Of a DNA stretch of 64,000 nucleotides, positions 16,579 through 23,625 are shown one piece after another. A program made the translations under genes and the position numbers. The stretch is from CAWDVH01 sp963805705 (lineage in GTDB: Bacteria > Actinomycetota > Actinomycetes > Streptosporangiales > Streptosporangiaceae): positions 1,426,001 through 1,490,000 of the forward strand of contig CAWDVH010000005.1 of the NCBI GenBank assembly GCA_963805705.1. Reading direction: 5' to 3'. The notes under the pieces were generated by a model that made no database searches, was not told where the DNA came from, and was given only the letters and a program-made list of their open reading frames with translations. Each line of letters opens with the position of its first letter. The stretch's first letter is position 1.

Positions 16579-17186
16579 CACTCCACCCCCAGGCAATCAC
16601 GGAGCCTGATCAGCCCGTCCCGCATCCGGGTCTTGACCGTCCCGACGGCGATACCGAGCAGCTCGGCCACCTCGCGGTAGGTGTAGCCGCCGTAGTAGGC
16701 CAGGGTGACGGACTCGCGCTGCAGGTCGGTCAGCGATCCCAGGCATCGTCGTACCCGCTCGCGATCGAGGCTGGCCTCGACCGCCTCGGTCACCTCGTCG
16801 AAGGCAATCTGGGCCGATACCACCCGGAGCTCTCGTTCTGCTGATTTCTGCTCTGACCTGACCCGGTCGACCGCGCGCCGGTGCGCCAGGGTCATCACCC
16901 AGGCGGTGGCGCCGCCGAGCTGCGGGTCGAATCGGGCCGCGCTCCGCCAGACGTCCAGCAGGACCTCCTGCATGACCTCCTCGGACTGCGCCGGGTCGCG
17001 AACGACCCGGCGGGCGATCCCGAGGATCTGTCCCGCGGTCTGCTCGTAGACGGCCTCGAACGCGCGCTGATCGCCGCGCGCGACGTGAGCCAGCAGGTCC
17101 CCGAGGTCCGGATCCCGGCCGGGCTGCGCCGCAGGGTCCTGGATCTGACCCTGCGGGATGCGTTCCTGGCCTTCGGGCATGCCCAT
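16578..17186 (-). CDS. sigK: ECF RNA polymerase sigma factor, SigK type
   Basis: 202-aa extracytoplasmic-function sigma factor. Region 2 spans about residues 38-108 (AFEAVYEQTAGQILGIARRV, DVWRSAARFDP, AWVMTLAHRRAVDRVR). Region 4 spans about 145-198 (LTDLQRESVTLAYYGGYTYR and EVAELLGIAVGTVKTRMRDG). It is the SigK/ECF19-like pattern. RskA follows with a 1-nt TGATG overlap, so sigma and anti-sigma are coupled. Starts GTG/ATG 17186 and ATG 17180 are both possible. A molybdopterin oxidoreductase is divergent across a 225-nt region holding short tandem repeats, and is the obvious candidate regulon member. Confidence 0.93.
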   Translation of the reverse strand: MGMPEGQERIPQGQIQDPAAQPGRDPDLGDLLAHVARGDQRAFEAVYEQTAGQILGIARRVVRDPAQSEEVMQEVLLDVWRSAARFDPQLGGATAWVMTLAHRRAVDRVRSEQKSAERELRVVSAQIAFDEVTEAVEASLDRERVRRCLGSLTDLQRESVTLAYYGGYTYREVAELLGIAVGTVKTRMRDGLIRLRDCLGVE

Positions 17187-17244
17187 ATCTTTCTATTCGT
17201 TGCCGCTGGCCATCTGGCTTGGCGTAGCCGCCGTCCCCACAGCG

Positions 17245-17320
17245 GACCCGCAGCTCAGCGACCCGCAGCTGAGCGGACCGCGGCTCAGCGGGCGGCCGCG
17301 GGCGGGGTCCGCAGCTGAGG
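17245..17320. repeat. 15-nt tandem repeats in the sigK / oxidoreductase divergent promoter region
   Basis: Units gacccgcagctcagc (17245-17259), gacccgcagctgagc (17260-17274) and ggaccgcggctcagc (17275-17289) are consecutive. A fourth related unit, ggtccgcagctgagg, occurs at 17306-17320 after a GC spacer. Each holds an AGCTCAGC/AGCTGAGC core. They lie 59-134 nt upstream of sigK and 92-167 nt upstream of the oxidoreductase start. They could be operator repeats or a neutral minisatellite. Confidence 0.6.
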
Positions 17321-17411
17321 GCCGCAGACCAATCCGGCCGGGGGCCGGCGACGAACCAGCTGGGGCGGGCGCTGGGCCAATCCTCAGCCGGCTCTGCTAC
17401 GAATAACGACT

Positions 17412-19205
17412 GTGACTCTTGACAAACGGCCAACTCGCGGGGCGGGTCTCGGGGCGATCGCCGGGATACTCGCCGGCGCGCTGGCCCTAGGCGTCGGCCA
17501 GCTCGTCGCCGGCCTGACCGGTTCCGGCGGATCGCCGGTAGTGGCCGTCGGCCAGCTGTCGATTGACTCTACCCCGCCTGCCGTGAAGAACTTCGCGATC
17601 AGCGCGTTCGGGTCACACGACAAGCTCGTACTGGTGAGCGGCATCCTCGTGGTGCTGGCGCTCTTTGCCGCGGGCATCGGCATCCTGGCCATGCGCAAGC
17701 TCAGGGACGGGATGATCGGCCTGGCCGTGTTCGCGCTGATCGGCGTTATCGCCGCCGCGACCCGACCGAAGGCCTCGCCTGTCGACGTGCTGCCGACACT
17801 GGCCGGCGCCGCTGCGGCGGCCTACGCGCTGATGCGCCTCGTCCGTGCCGCCCGGCCGATGGCCGGCGTTGCCGGGCGGCCAGGCCGCACCGCCCTCCGG
17901 CCCGACTCTGGCGACCCGGCGGCCGGTCCGGCCGAGTCCGCACCCGGTACCGGCGATCCGGCCGACGGCGGCGGGGGTACCGGCCCGGGCACCGGCGGAC
18001 AGCCAGGACCGGGACCAGGCCGTGACACGCCAGCAGTTCCCGGACCAGGCGAGCCCCCGATTACCGGATGGGGGTGGTCGCCTGGTCCGTCGGGCCGACC
18101 GCCAGGGCGCCCCCGGCCGGCCGGCGTCAGCCAGGCCGCGCGCCGGAAGTTCCTCGTGACCAGCGTTACCGCGGCGGGCACGGCGGCCGTGGCCGGGCTG
18201 GGCGGCCGTTACCTCACCGAGCGCACCAATGTCACGCAGGCGCAGCGTGCGCTGCGGGTCCCCCCGCCGGCCACCCCGGCCCCGCCGCTGCCGGCGGGCT
18301 CTGATCTGAAGATTCCCGGTCTCAGCCCGTTCATCACCCCCAACAAGACCTTCTACCGGGTCGACACCGCCATCGTCCTGCCCGAGATCCTCCCGTCCAG
18401 CTGGCATCTGCGGATCCACGGCATGGTGCAGCGGGAAATCAACCTGACCTTCGACCAGCTCATACGGCGGCCCCTGCTAGAGGACTACGTCACCCTGACC
18501 TGCGTTTCGAACCCGGTCGCCGGGCCGTACGTCGGCAACGCCCTGTGGCTCGGCGCGAGCGTGCAGAGCCTGCTGCGCGAGGCCGGTATCCGGGCGGGCG
18601 CCGATCAGCTGTTCTGCACCTCGCAGGACGGATTCACCTGCGGCACTCCCGTGCAGACCGCGATGGACGGCCGGGACGCGATGCTCGCCGTCGCCATGAA
18701 CGGCCAGGCTCTGCCGGTCGAGCACGGCTTCCCCGTCCGCATGGTGGTCCCCGGCCTGTACGGGTACGTCTCCGCCTGCAAGTGGATCACCGACATCGAG
18801 GTCACCACCTACCAGGCGAACGTCTCCTACTGGGCGCAGCGCGGCTGGTCCCAGCAGGCGCCGATCAAGACCGAATCCCGGATCGACGTGCCGGGCGGGA
18901 CCTCGCAGCTCAAGCCGGGGAAGACCGCGGTCGCGGGCGTGGCCTGGGCGCAGCACAAGGGCATCGAGGCGGTCGAGGTCCGGGTCGACAACGGACCCTG
19001 GAATGAGGCGACTCTCGCCGCCGTGCCGGACATCGACACCTGGCGGCAGTGGGTCTGGGACTGGGACGCCACACCCGGCCAGCACGTCATCGAGTCGCGG
19101 GCCACCGACAAGACCGGGTATACGCAGACGGCGCTGCAGGAGCCCCCCGAGCCCAACGGGGCCTCCGGCTACCCGGTCATCCAGGTGGTCGTCAACCGGG
19201 GGTAG
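17412..19205 (+). CDS. Membrane-anchored molybdopterin-dependent oxidoreductase (sulfite-oxidase/YedY fold)
   Basis: 597-aa protein. Residues 1-150 carry three to four transmembrane helices; 150-240 are a Gly/Pro-rich linker. RRKFLVTSVTAAGTAAVAGL near 245 is a Tat-like segment/membrane helix. About 295-500 are the Mo-cofactor domain, with the expected Mo-ligand Cys in LTCVSNPVAGPYVG and GFPVRMVVPGLYGYVSACKW. The last about 95 residues are the Mo-co dimerisation (Ig-like) domain with GVAWAQHKGIEAVEVRVDNG. The catalytic domain should face outward. The GTG start at 17412 is 225 nt divergent from sigK. In actinobacteria such oxidoreductases often adjoin sigK/rskA and may belong to that regulon. 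Substrate unknown. Confidence 0.9.
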   Translation: MTLDKRPTRGAGLGAIAGILAGALALGVGQLVAGLTGSGGSPVVAVGQLSIDSTPPAVKNFAISAFGSHDKLVLVSGILVVLALFAAGIGILAMRKLRDGMIGLAVFALIGVIAAATRPKASPVDVLPTLAGAAAAAYALMRLVRAARPMAGVAGRPGRTALRPDSGDPAAGPAESAPGTGDPADGGGGTGPGTGGQPGPGPGRDTPAVPGPGEPPITGWGWSPGPSGRPPGRPRPAGVSQAARRKFLVTSVTAAGTAAVAGLGGRYLTERTNVTQAQRALRVPPPATPAPPLPAGSDLKIPGLSPFITPNKTFYRVDTAIVLPEILPSSWHLRIHGMVQREINLTFDQLIRRPLLEDYVTLTCVSNPVAGPYVGNALWLGASVQSLLREAGIRAGADQLFCTSQDGFTCGTPVQTAMDGRDAMLAVAMNGQALPVEHGFPVRMVVPGLYGYVSACKWITDIEVTTYQANVSYWAQRGWSQQAPIKTESRIDVPGGTSQLKPGKTAVAGVAWAQHKGIEAVEVRVDNGPWNEATLAAVPDIDTWRQWVWDWDATPGQHVIESRATDKTGYTQTALQEPPEPNGASGYPVIQVVVNRG

Positions 19206-19211
19206 CGCCGG

Positions 19212-20005
19212 TCACCGCGACAGCGCGGCCCGGACCGGCTGCCCGGCGGCTCGTGCGCTATGCGGCCACCCAGTCCGGCGTCGGGCCGCAGGGTAAACAC
19301 GACATAAGGCCCGCCGTTCCCCCCGCTGGACGGGCCGTCCGTGCCAGGACTCCCAGAGGGCCGCGTACGGGCCGCCGGCCTCCATCAGGTCCCGGTGCGG
19401 GCCGGACTCCGATATCTGGCCGTCCTCCATGACCACGACCCGATCCGCGTCATGGGCGGTATGCAGCCGGTGTGCGATGGCCACCACCGTCCGTCCGGCC
19501 AGGACCGCCGTCAGCGACCGCTCCAGCCTCCGGGCTGAACGCGGATCCAGCAGCGACGTAGCCTCATCGAGGATCAAGGTGTGCGGGTCAGCCAGGATCA
19601 GCCGGGCCAGCGCGACCTGCTGAGCCTGGGGCGCGGTCAGCTGCGTGCCGCCCGAGCCCACCGCGGTGTCCAGGCCGTCGGGAAGCCTGCCGACCCAGTC
19701 CAGGGCCTCGACGGCGGCCAGGGCGCGGCGCACGACCTCGGCGCCGGCCTGCGGCAGGCCGAGGGTCACGTTCTCGCGCAGGGTCCCGCGGAAGATGTGG
19801 TGCTCCTGGGTCACGAGCGCGATCTGGCCCCGGAGCTGCCCGCGCCGATGGCCGCGGGCACGAGGGCCTGCGCGACCATCCATCAGCAGCCCCACAGGAT
19901 GCCGAGCGCGACACTGCTCTTCTGCTGTGTCATCAGCCAGGCCAGGTAGCGCCGCGGCGAGCGGAGGTCCGGCGTGCCCGGATCGGAAACTGGCAGGGCA
20001 CGCAT
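19212..20005 (-). pseudogene. ABC exporter remnant with nonsense codon and large internal deletion
   Basis: Two ends of one ABC exporter gene joined together. From ATG 20005 the usual N-terminus is read (MRALPVSDPGTPDLRSPRRY, then the start of TM helix 1) up to a TGA at 19883-19885. Immediately beyond, in the same frame, WMVAQALVPAAIG continues TM1. About 60 nt after the stop the text switches frame to the nucleotide-binding domain at its Q-loop (GQIALVTQEHHIF). After that come an eroded signature motif (LTAPQAQQVALARL), Walker B LILDEATS and H-loop AHR. Roughly 400 residues, including the rest of the membrane domain and Walker A, are missing. It cannot encode a working transporter. Normal genes flank it. 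Confidence 0.88.
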
Positions 20006-20154
20006 AGGTCGTGACAGTACTTGGACGCCGGCCCCCAGGCACCTGGGTTTTCCGCGGGTCAGTCCCCGCAGCGATGACATGCCGTTCCCGCCTCATAGGC
20101 GGCGCAGAGGTGACGCTGAGCAGATGCCGAGAGACGGGCGACAGACTCGCCGTC

Positions 20155-20514
20155 ATGAGCAAGCGCAAGCACGACCGGCCAGAGCTGGTCGCCGCCCGTG
20201 ACCGGGGCCGGGCCAGGATGCGGGCCGCCGCGGCCGGCGCCACGGCGGCGAGCCTGATCGCCGCGGGCGCGATCGCCTACAGCCTGCCGGGCGCGGCCGG
20301 CGCTTCCGTCGCCTCCTCATCCCAGAAGACGGCGAGCAGTGCGCAGTCGGCCGGCTCGTCCGGTTCCAGGTCCACGGGCTCCGGCACGTCCGGCAGTACC
20401 TCCTCGGGCAGCAGCAGCTCGTCGGGCAGCAGCTCGTCGGGCAGCCTCAGCACGCCCGCTACTACTCCCGCGGCCAGTTCCGGCACCGGCCAGGCCACCT
20501 CAGGCGGCTCGTGA
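20155..20514 (+). CDS. Ser/Gly-rich exported or membrane-anchored protein
   Basis: 119-aa protein. Residues 1-20 are basic (MSKRKHDRPELVAARDRGRA), 22-48 form one hydrophobic helix (AAAAGATAASLIAAGAIAYS), and 50-119 are almost only Ser, Gly, Thr and Ala. The layout is a signal anchor plus disordered linker with no folded domain. The start ATG 20155 is preferred for the basic N-terminus. The stop overlaps the next gene by one base. In related actinobacterial loci the protein in this position carries an FMN-binding domain after such a linker; here the domain is absent, so this may be a shortened version. Function unknown. Confidence 0.6.
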   Translation: MSKRKHDRPELVAARDRGRARMRAAAAGATAASLIAAGAIAYSLPGAAGASVASSSQKTASSAQSAGSSGSRSTGSGTSGSTSSGSSSSSGSSSSGSLSTPATTPAASSGTGQATSGGS

Positions 20515-21131
20515 TGCTCACCTCGAGTACCGCGCTCTGGTATGCCAGCCGCGCCACCGGCGTGGTCAGCATGGTGCTGCTGACCGCGGTCGTCGTCCTC
20601 GGCGTCATGGTCAACCGGCAGGGACGGCTGCCGGGGCTGCCCAGGTTCGCCGGCCTCGGCCTGCACCGGTACCTCTCGCTGCTGGCGGTCGGCTTCCTGG
20701 TCGTGCATATCCTTACCGCGATTGCCGATCCCTTCGTGAGTATCAGGCTGCTGGCCGCCGTCGTCCCGTTCGCCTCCGCCTATCAGCCGCTATGGCTGGG
20801 CCTGGGAGCGGTGTCCCTCGACCTGATGGCGGTCATCATCGTCACCAGCCTGCTGCGCCGGCGCATCGGCCGCCGCCCGTGGCGCGCGATCCACTGGCTG
20901 GCCTACCTGTCCTGGCCGGTCGCGCTCGCGCACAGCATCGGCTCCAGCACGGACATGCAGAGCGGGCCGCTGCTCGGCCTCGCGGTCGCGTGCACGCTCG
21001 CGGTCCTCGCCGCCGTGGCCTGGCGGGTCGCGGGCACGCTGCGCGCCGTGCCACGGGCCCGGCGGGTGCCCGCGCTGATGACCGGCCCGCAGCGAGACCG
21101 GCCCGCAGCGATGACCGGCCCGCAGCGATGA
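20514..21131 (+). CDS. Ferric-reductase-like transmembrane heme protein
   Basis: About 205-aa integral membrane protein with five or six helices. The pattern of the ferric reductase/YedZ-like transmembrane domain is visible: His in GLHRYLSLLAVGFLVVHILT (helix pair, likely heme ligands H50 and H62), and His in RAIHWLAYLSWPVALAHSIG (two more ligands). ATG 20514 or the overlapping GTG 20511 starts it within the stop of the preceding gene. The C-terminal tail MTGPQRDRPAAMTGPQR comes from a 17-nt tandem repeat. It likely passes electrons across the membrane between the NuoF-like protein/ferredoxin and an external acceptor; this role is inferred. Confidence 0.82.
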   Translation: MLTSSTALWYASRATGVVSMVLLTAVVVLGVMVNRQGRLPGLPRFAGLGLHRYLSLLAVGFLVVHILTAIADPFVSIRLLAAVVPFASAYQPLWLGLGAVSLDLMAVIIVTSLLRRRIGRRPWRAIHWLAYLSWPVALAHSIGSSTDMQSGPLLGLAVACTLAVLAAVAWRVAGTLRAVPRARRVPALMTGPQRDRPAAMTGPQR

Positions 21132-21157
21132 CCGGCCCGCAGCGATGACCGGCACCG
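21078..21157 (+). repeat. 17-nt tandem repeats spanning a stop/start junction
   Basis: Unit atgaccggcccgcagcg starts at 21078, 21111 and 21128. A 16-nt variant starts at 21095, and a last partial unit (atgaccggcaccg) at 21145. Each 17-nt unit shifts frame, so the repeat encodes the tail and stop of the heme protein and then the ATG of the NuoF-like gene. ATG 21128 overlaps that stop as ATGA. Confidence 0.85.
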
Positions 21158-22458
21158 CGCAGGCGTACGCCGCGCCGTCACCAGAAAACCTCGCTGACGG
21201 CCTGCTCCCGCGCCTGCTGCCGCCTGCCGGTCACGCCGCCAGTCACCCCGGCGCCGACCTGTCTGCTCACCTGCACCGGCACGGCTCGCTGCCCTATCGC
21301 GGCGGTCCTGGCCTGCTGCTTCCCGATGTCCGCGCGGCGGGCCTGACCGGCCGCGGCGGCGCCGCCTTCCCCGTCCACCGCAAGCTGGCGGCCGTCGCCG
21401 CGGCGACGGCCCGGCCCGTCGTGGTGGGCAACGGCGCGGAGGGCGAGCCGGCGAGCGACAAGGACAAGACGCTGCTGCGGGCGGCACCGCACCTGGTGCT
21501 CGACGGATTGCAGCTGGCCGCCGAGGCCGTGCACGCACGCGACGCCGTGCTGTACGTCTGCTGCGACCGGCCGGCCCGGCAGCAGCTGGAAGGCCTGATC
21601 GCGCAGCGGGCCGTCCGCGGGATCGATCACCTGCCGGTCAGGCTCGCTACCGCGCCGGCGCGCTTTCTGGCCGGCCAGGAATCCGCGCTGGTGAGCCGGC
21701 TCAGCGGTCGGGCGGCGCTTCCTGCGTTCACCCCGCCCCGAGTCTTCGAGCGGGGCGTCGACGGGCGCCCGACCCTCGTTCAGAATGTCGAGACACTGGC
21801 GCATCTGGCGCTGATCGCGCGGCAGGGGCCCGGCTGGTTCCGCGCCGCGGGAACGCCAGCCGAGCCCGGCACCATGCTGTGCACGCTGCACCAGGCCGAC
21901 GGCTCAGCAACCGTCGCCGAGACGCACACCGGGACGGCGCTGACCGCGCTGCTGGATCTCGGCCCGGCTCAGGCGGTCCTGGTCGGGGGATATCACGGGG
22001 CCTGGATCCCCGCCGCGCAGGCCGCCAGGCTGTCGCTGAGCAACGCGGCGCTGCGCCCGGCCGGTGCTCTCATCGGAGCCGGGGTGCTCGCCGCACTTCC
22101 GGCGGACCGGTGCGGACTGGCCGAGACGGCGCGGGTCGCCCGCTATCTGGCCCTGGAGTCCGCCGGGCAATGCGGGCCGTGCCTGAACGGGCTCCCGCGC
22201 ATCGCCGCCGCCCTGACCCAGGTCGCCGGACCGCGGCCACGGCCGCAGGTGCTGGCCCAGCTGAGCAGCTGGTGCGGCCTGGTGGAGGGACGCGGGGCAT
22301 GCCACCACCCCGACGGGACTGTCCGGTTCGTCCGCAGCGCGCTGCGGACGTTCGCGGCGGAGATCGGCCGTCATCAGCGAGGCGGCTGCTCGGCGGCCAG
22401 CGACCGCCCCTTCCTGCCGGTGCCTGCCGGGCCGGCCACCGAAGCCGACTGGAGCTGA
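21145..22458 (+). CDS. NuoF-like SLBB flavoprotein / iron-sulfur subunit
   Basis: 437-aa protein related to the 51-kDa FMN/NADH subunit of complex I. Residues about 40-200 form the FMN/NAD-binding domain (GLTGRGGAAFPVHRKLAAV, VVVGNGAEGEPASDKDKTLL). VFERGVDGRPTLVQNVETLA follows, then an SLBB beta-grasp region. The C-terminal iron-sulfur domain has Cys in SAGQCGPCLNG and a later GRGACHHPDG; three or four Cys can hold a 4Fe-4S cluster. ATG 21145 lies inside the tandem repeat, with no Shine-Dalgarno, 14 nt after the previous stop; reinitiation is likely. The gene probably feeds NAD(P)H electrons to the ferredoxin or the heme membrane protein. Confidence 0.88.
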   Translation: MTGTAQAYAAPSPENLADGLLPRLLPPAGHAASHPGADLSAHLHRHGSLPYRGGPGLLLPDVRAAGLTGRGGAAFPVHRKLAAVAAATARPVVVGNGAEGEPASDKDKTLLRAAPHLVLDGLQLAAEAVHARDAVLYVCCDRPARQQLEGLIAQRAVRGIDHLPVRLATAPARFLAGQESALVSRLSGRAALPAFTPPRVFERGVDGRPTLVQNVETLAHLALIARQGPGWFRAAGTPAEPGTMLCTLHQADGSATVAETHTGTALTALLDLGPAQAVLVGGYHGAWIPAAQAARLSLSNAALRPAGALIGAGVLAALPADRCGLAETARVARYLALESAGQCGPCLNGLPRIAAALTQVAGPRPRPQVLAQLSSWCGLVEGRGACHHPDGTVRFVRSALRTFAAEIGRHQRGGCSAASDRPFLPVPAGPATEADWS

Positions 22459-22462
22459 CTCC

Positions 22463-22681
22463 ATGACCAGGCAGCCGATGGCCACGAAGCTGCGCGTTAA
22501 CCCCATCGCCTGCAGCGGGCATGGCCTGTGCGCTGAGCTGCTGCCCGAGCTCATCACGCTCGATGAGTGGGGCTACCCGGTGGTCGCCGACCAGGGGGTG
22601 CCCGCCCGGCTCGCCCGGCAGGCCGCACGCGCGGTCACCGACTGCCCGGCGCTCGCCCTGCTGCTGTCCGACGCTCCCTGA
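22463..22681 (+). CDS. Ferredoxin, [3Fe-4S]-like
   Basis: 72-aa soluble ferredoxin of the actinobacterial SoyB/P450-partner type. Cys are at ACSGHGLC (two) and TDCPALAL (one), giving the three-ligand pattern of a 3Fe-4S cluster. GGAG at 22450-22453 sits upstream of ATG 22463, overlapping the end of the NuoF-like gene, so the two are co-translated. Such ferredoxins usually serve oxygenases; here the tight linkage to a NuoF-like protein and a heme membrane protein points to a dedicated chain. Confidence 0.9.
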   Translation: MTRQPMATKLRVNPIACSGHGLCAELLPELITLDEWGYPVVADQGVPARLARQAARAVTDCPALALLLSDAP

Positions 22682-22710
22682 CGACCCAGTTCCATGATCA
22701 TGGTAGGTCG
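22682..22710. terminator. Possible bidirectional terminator between convergent genes
   Basis: A perfect 12-nt palindrome CCATGATCATGG (22692-22703) is enclosed by CGACC (22682-22686) and GGTCG (22706-22710). It sits directly after the ferredoxin stop and covers the stop of the opposing response regulator. The transcript could fold on either strand. There is no T-tract, as is common in high-GC genomes. Confidence 0.45.
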
Positions 22711-23399
22711 ATGCGCTCGTCGGGTACGACGAGCCCGGACTCGTAGGCCAGGACGACGGCCTGCACGCGGTCGCGCAGACCTAGCTTCATGAGGATCCGG
22801 CTGACGTGGGTCTTGACGGTGCTTTCCTCGACGACGAGTTCCGCGGCGATCTCCGCATTGGCGAGGCCGCGGGCGATGAGCCGGAGGACATCCAGCTCCC
22901 GCGCGGTGAGTTCCTGCAGCTGGGCCGGAAGTAGCGCGGCCGGCCGGGCGGCGCGGGTGAACCGCCGGATCAGGCGCCGCGTTACTGACGGGTCGATCAG
23001 GGCGTCACCGCCGGCGATGCAGCGCACCGCGCCGACCAGCTGCTCGGGCGGCGCGTCTTTCAGCAGGAACCCGCTGGCGCCGATCTTGAGTGTCTCGTAG
23101 ACGTACTCGTCGGCGTCAAAGGTGGTCAGGACGAGAACCCGGGTGTCTGAGTGGTCGAGGATACGCCGGGCCGCGGTCAGTCCGTCCATGTTCGGCATCC
23201 GGATGTCCATCAGGACGATGGCCGGAGCCAGCGTGCGCACCAGCTCGATGGCTTCCAGCCCATCAGGGGCCTCGCCGACTACGCAGATGTCGGGCTCGCT
23301 GGCCAGGATGACGCGCAGGCCGGCCCGGATCAGCCGCTGGTCGTCCGCGATGACCACAGAGATGGCCTGGCCACCTGTCGCACTCGCGCAGCTGGTCAC
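22698..23399 (-). CDS. NarL/LuxR-family response regulator
   Basis: 233-aa two-component regulator. Receiver domain about 14-130: acidic pocket IADDQ, phospho-acceptor Asp in IVLMDIRMPNMDG, Thr in VLVLTTFDA and Lys in FLLKDAPPEQL. The LuxR-type HTH is at about 165-225 (LTARELDVLRLIARGLANAE, VEESTVKTHVSRILMKLG). The start is GTG 23399. It is divergent from the pseudo-kinase/kinase pair at 23626 with a 226-nt promoter gap; the NarL-type kinase at 24779 is the natural partner. Targets unknown. Confidence 0.93.
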   Translation of the reverse strand: MTSCASATGGQAISVVIADDQRLIRAGLRVILASEPDICVVGEAPDGLEAIELVRTLAPAIVLMDIRMPNMDGLTAARRILDHSDTRVLVLTTFDADEYVYETLKIGASGFLLKDAPPEQLVGAVRCIAGGDALIDPSVTRRLIRRFTRAARPAALLPAQLQELTARELDVLRLIARGLANAEIAAELVVEESTVKTHVSRILMKLGLRDRVQAVVLAYESGLVVPDERIDLP

Positions 23400-23625
23400 G
23401 GCACAGTTCGCCTCTCGCAGGTTGATCGGTGCTCATGCTAGCCGGGGCACGGCGGGCCGTGCGTCCCCCTGGCGGGCGACGGCGGCGCCGGCAGGTCATC
23501 CCGGGGAAGGATGCCCCCGGCGACGGGCTCTGCCTAGGTTGTGACGTGAGCGTGAGAGCGAGGCGAAGGCCTGGCATCGGTGCCTGCGCGGAGCGACAAT
23601 AGAGTGCCGGCTGAGGAGGGCCGCC

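Noticed and set aside
22463..22681. Ferredoxin as electron donor for the Rieske oxygenase
   Set aside because: The genes are 37 kb apart and the ferredoxin is overlapped with the NuoF-like gene, so the local module is the better partner.
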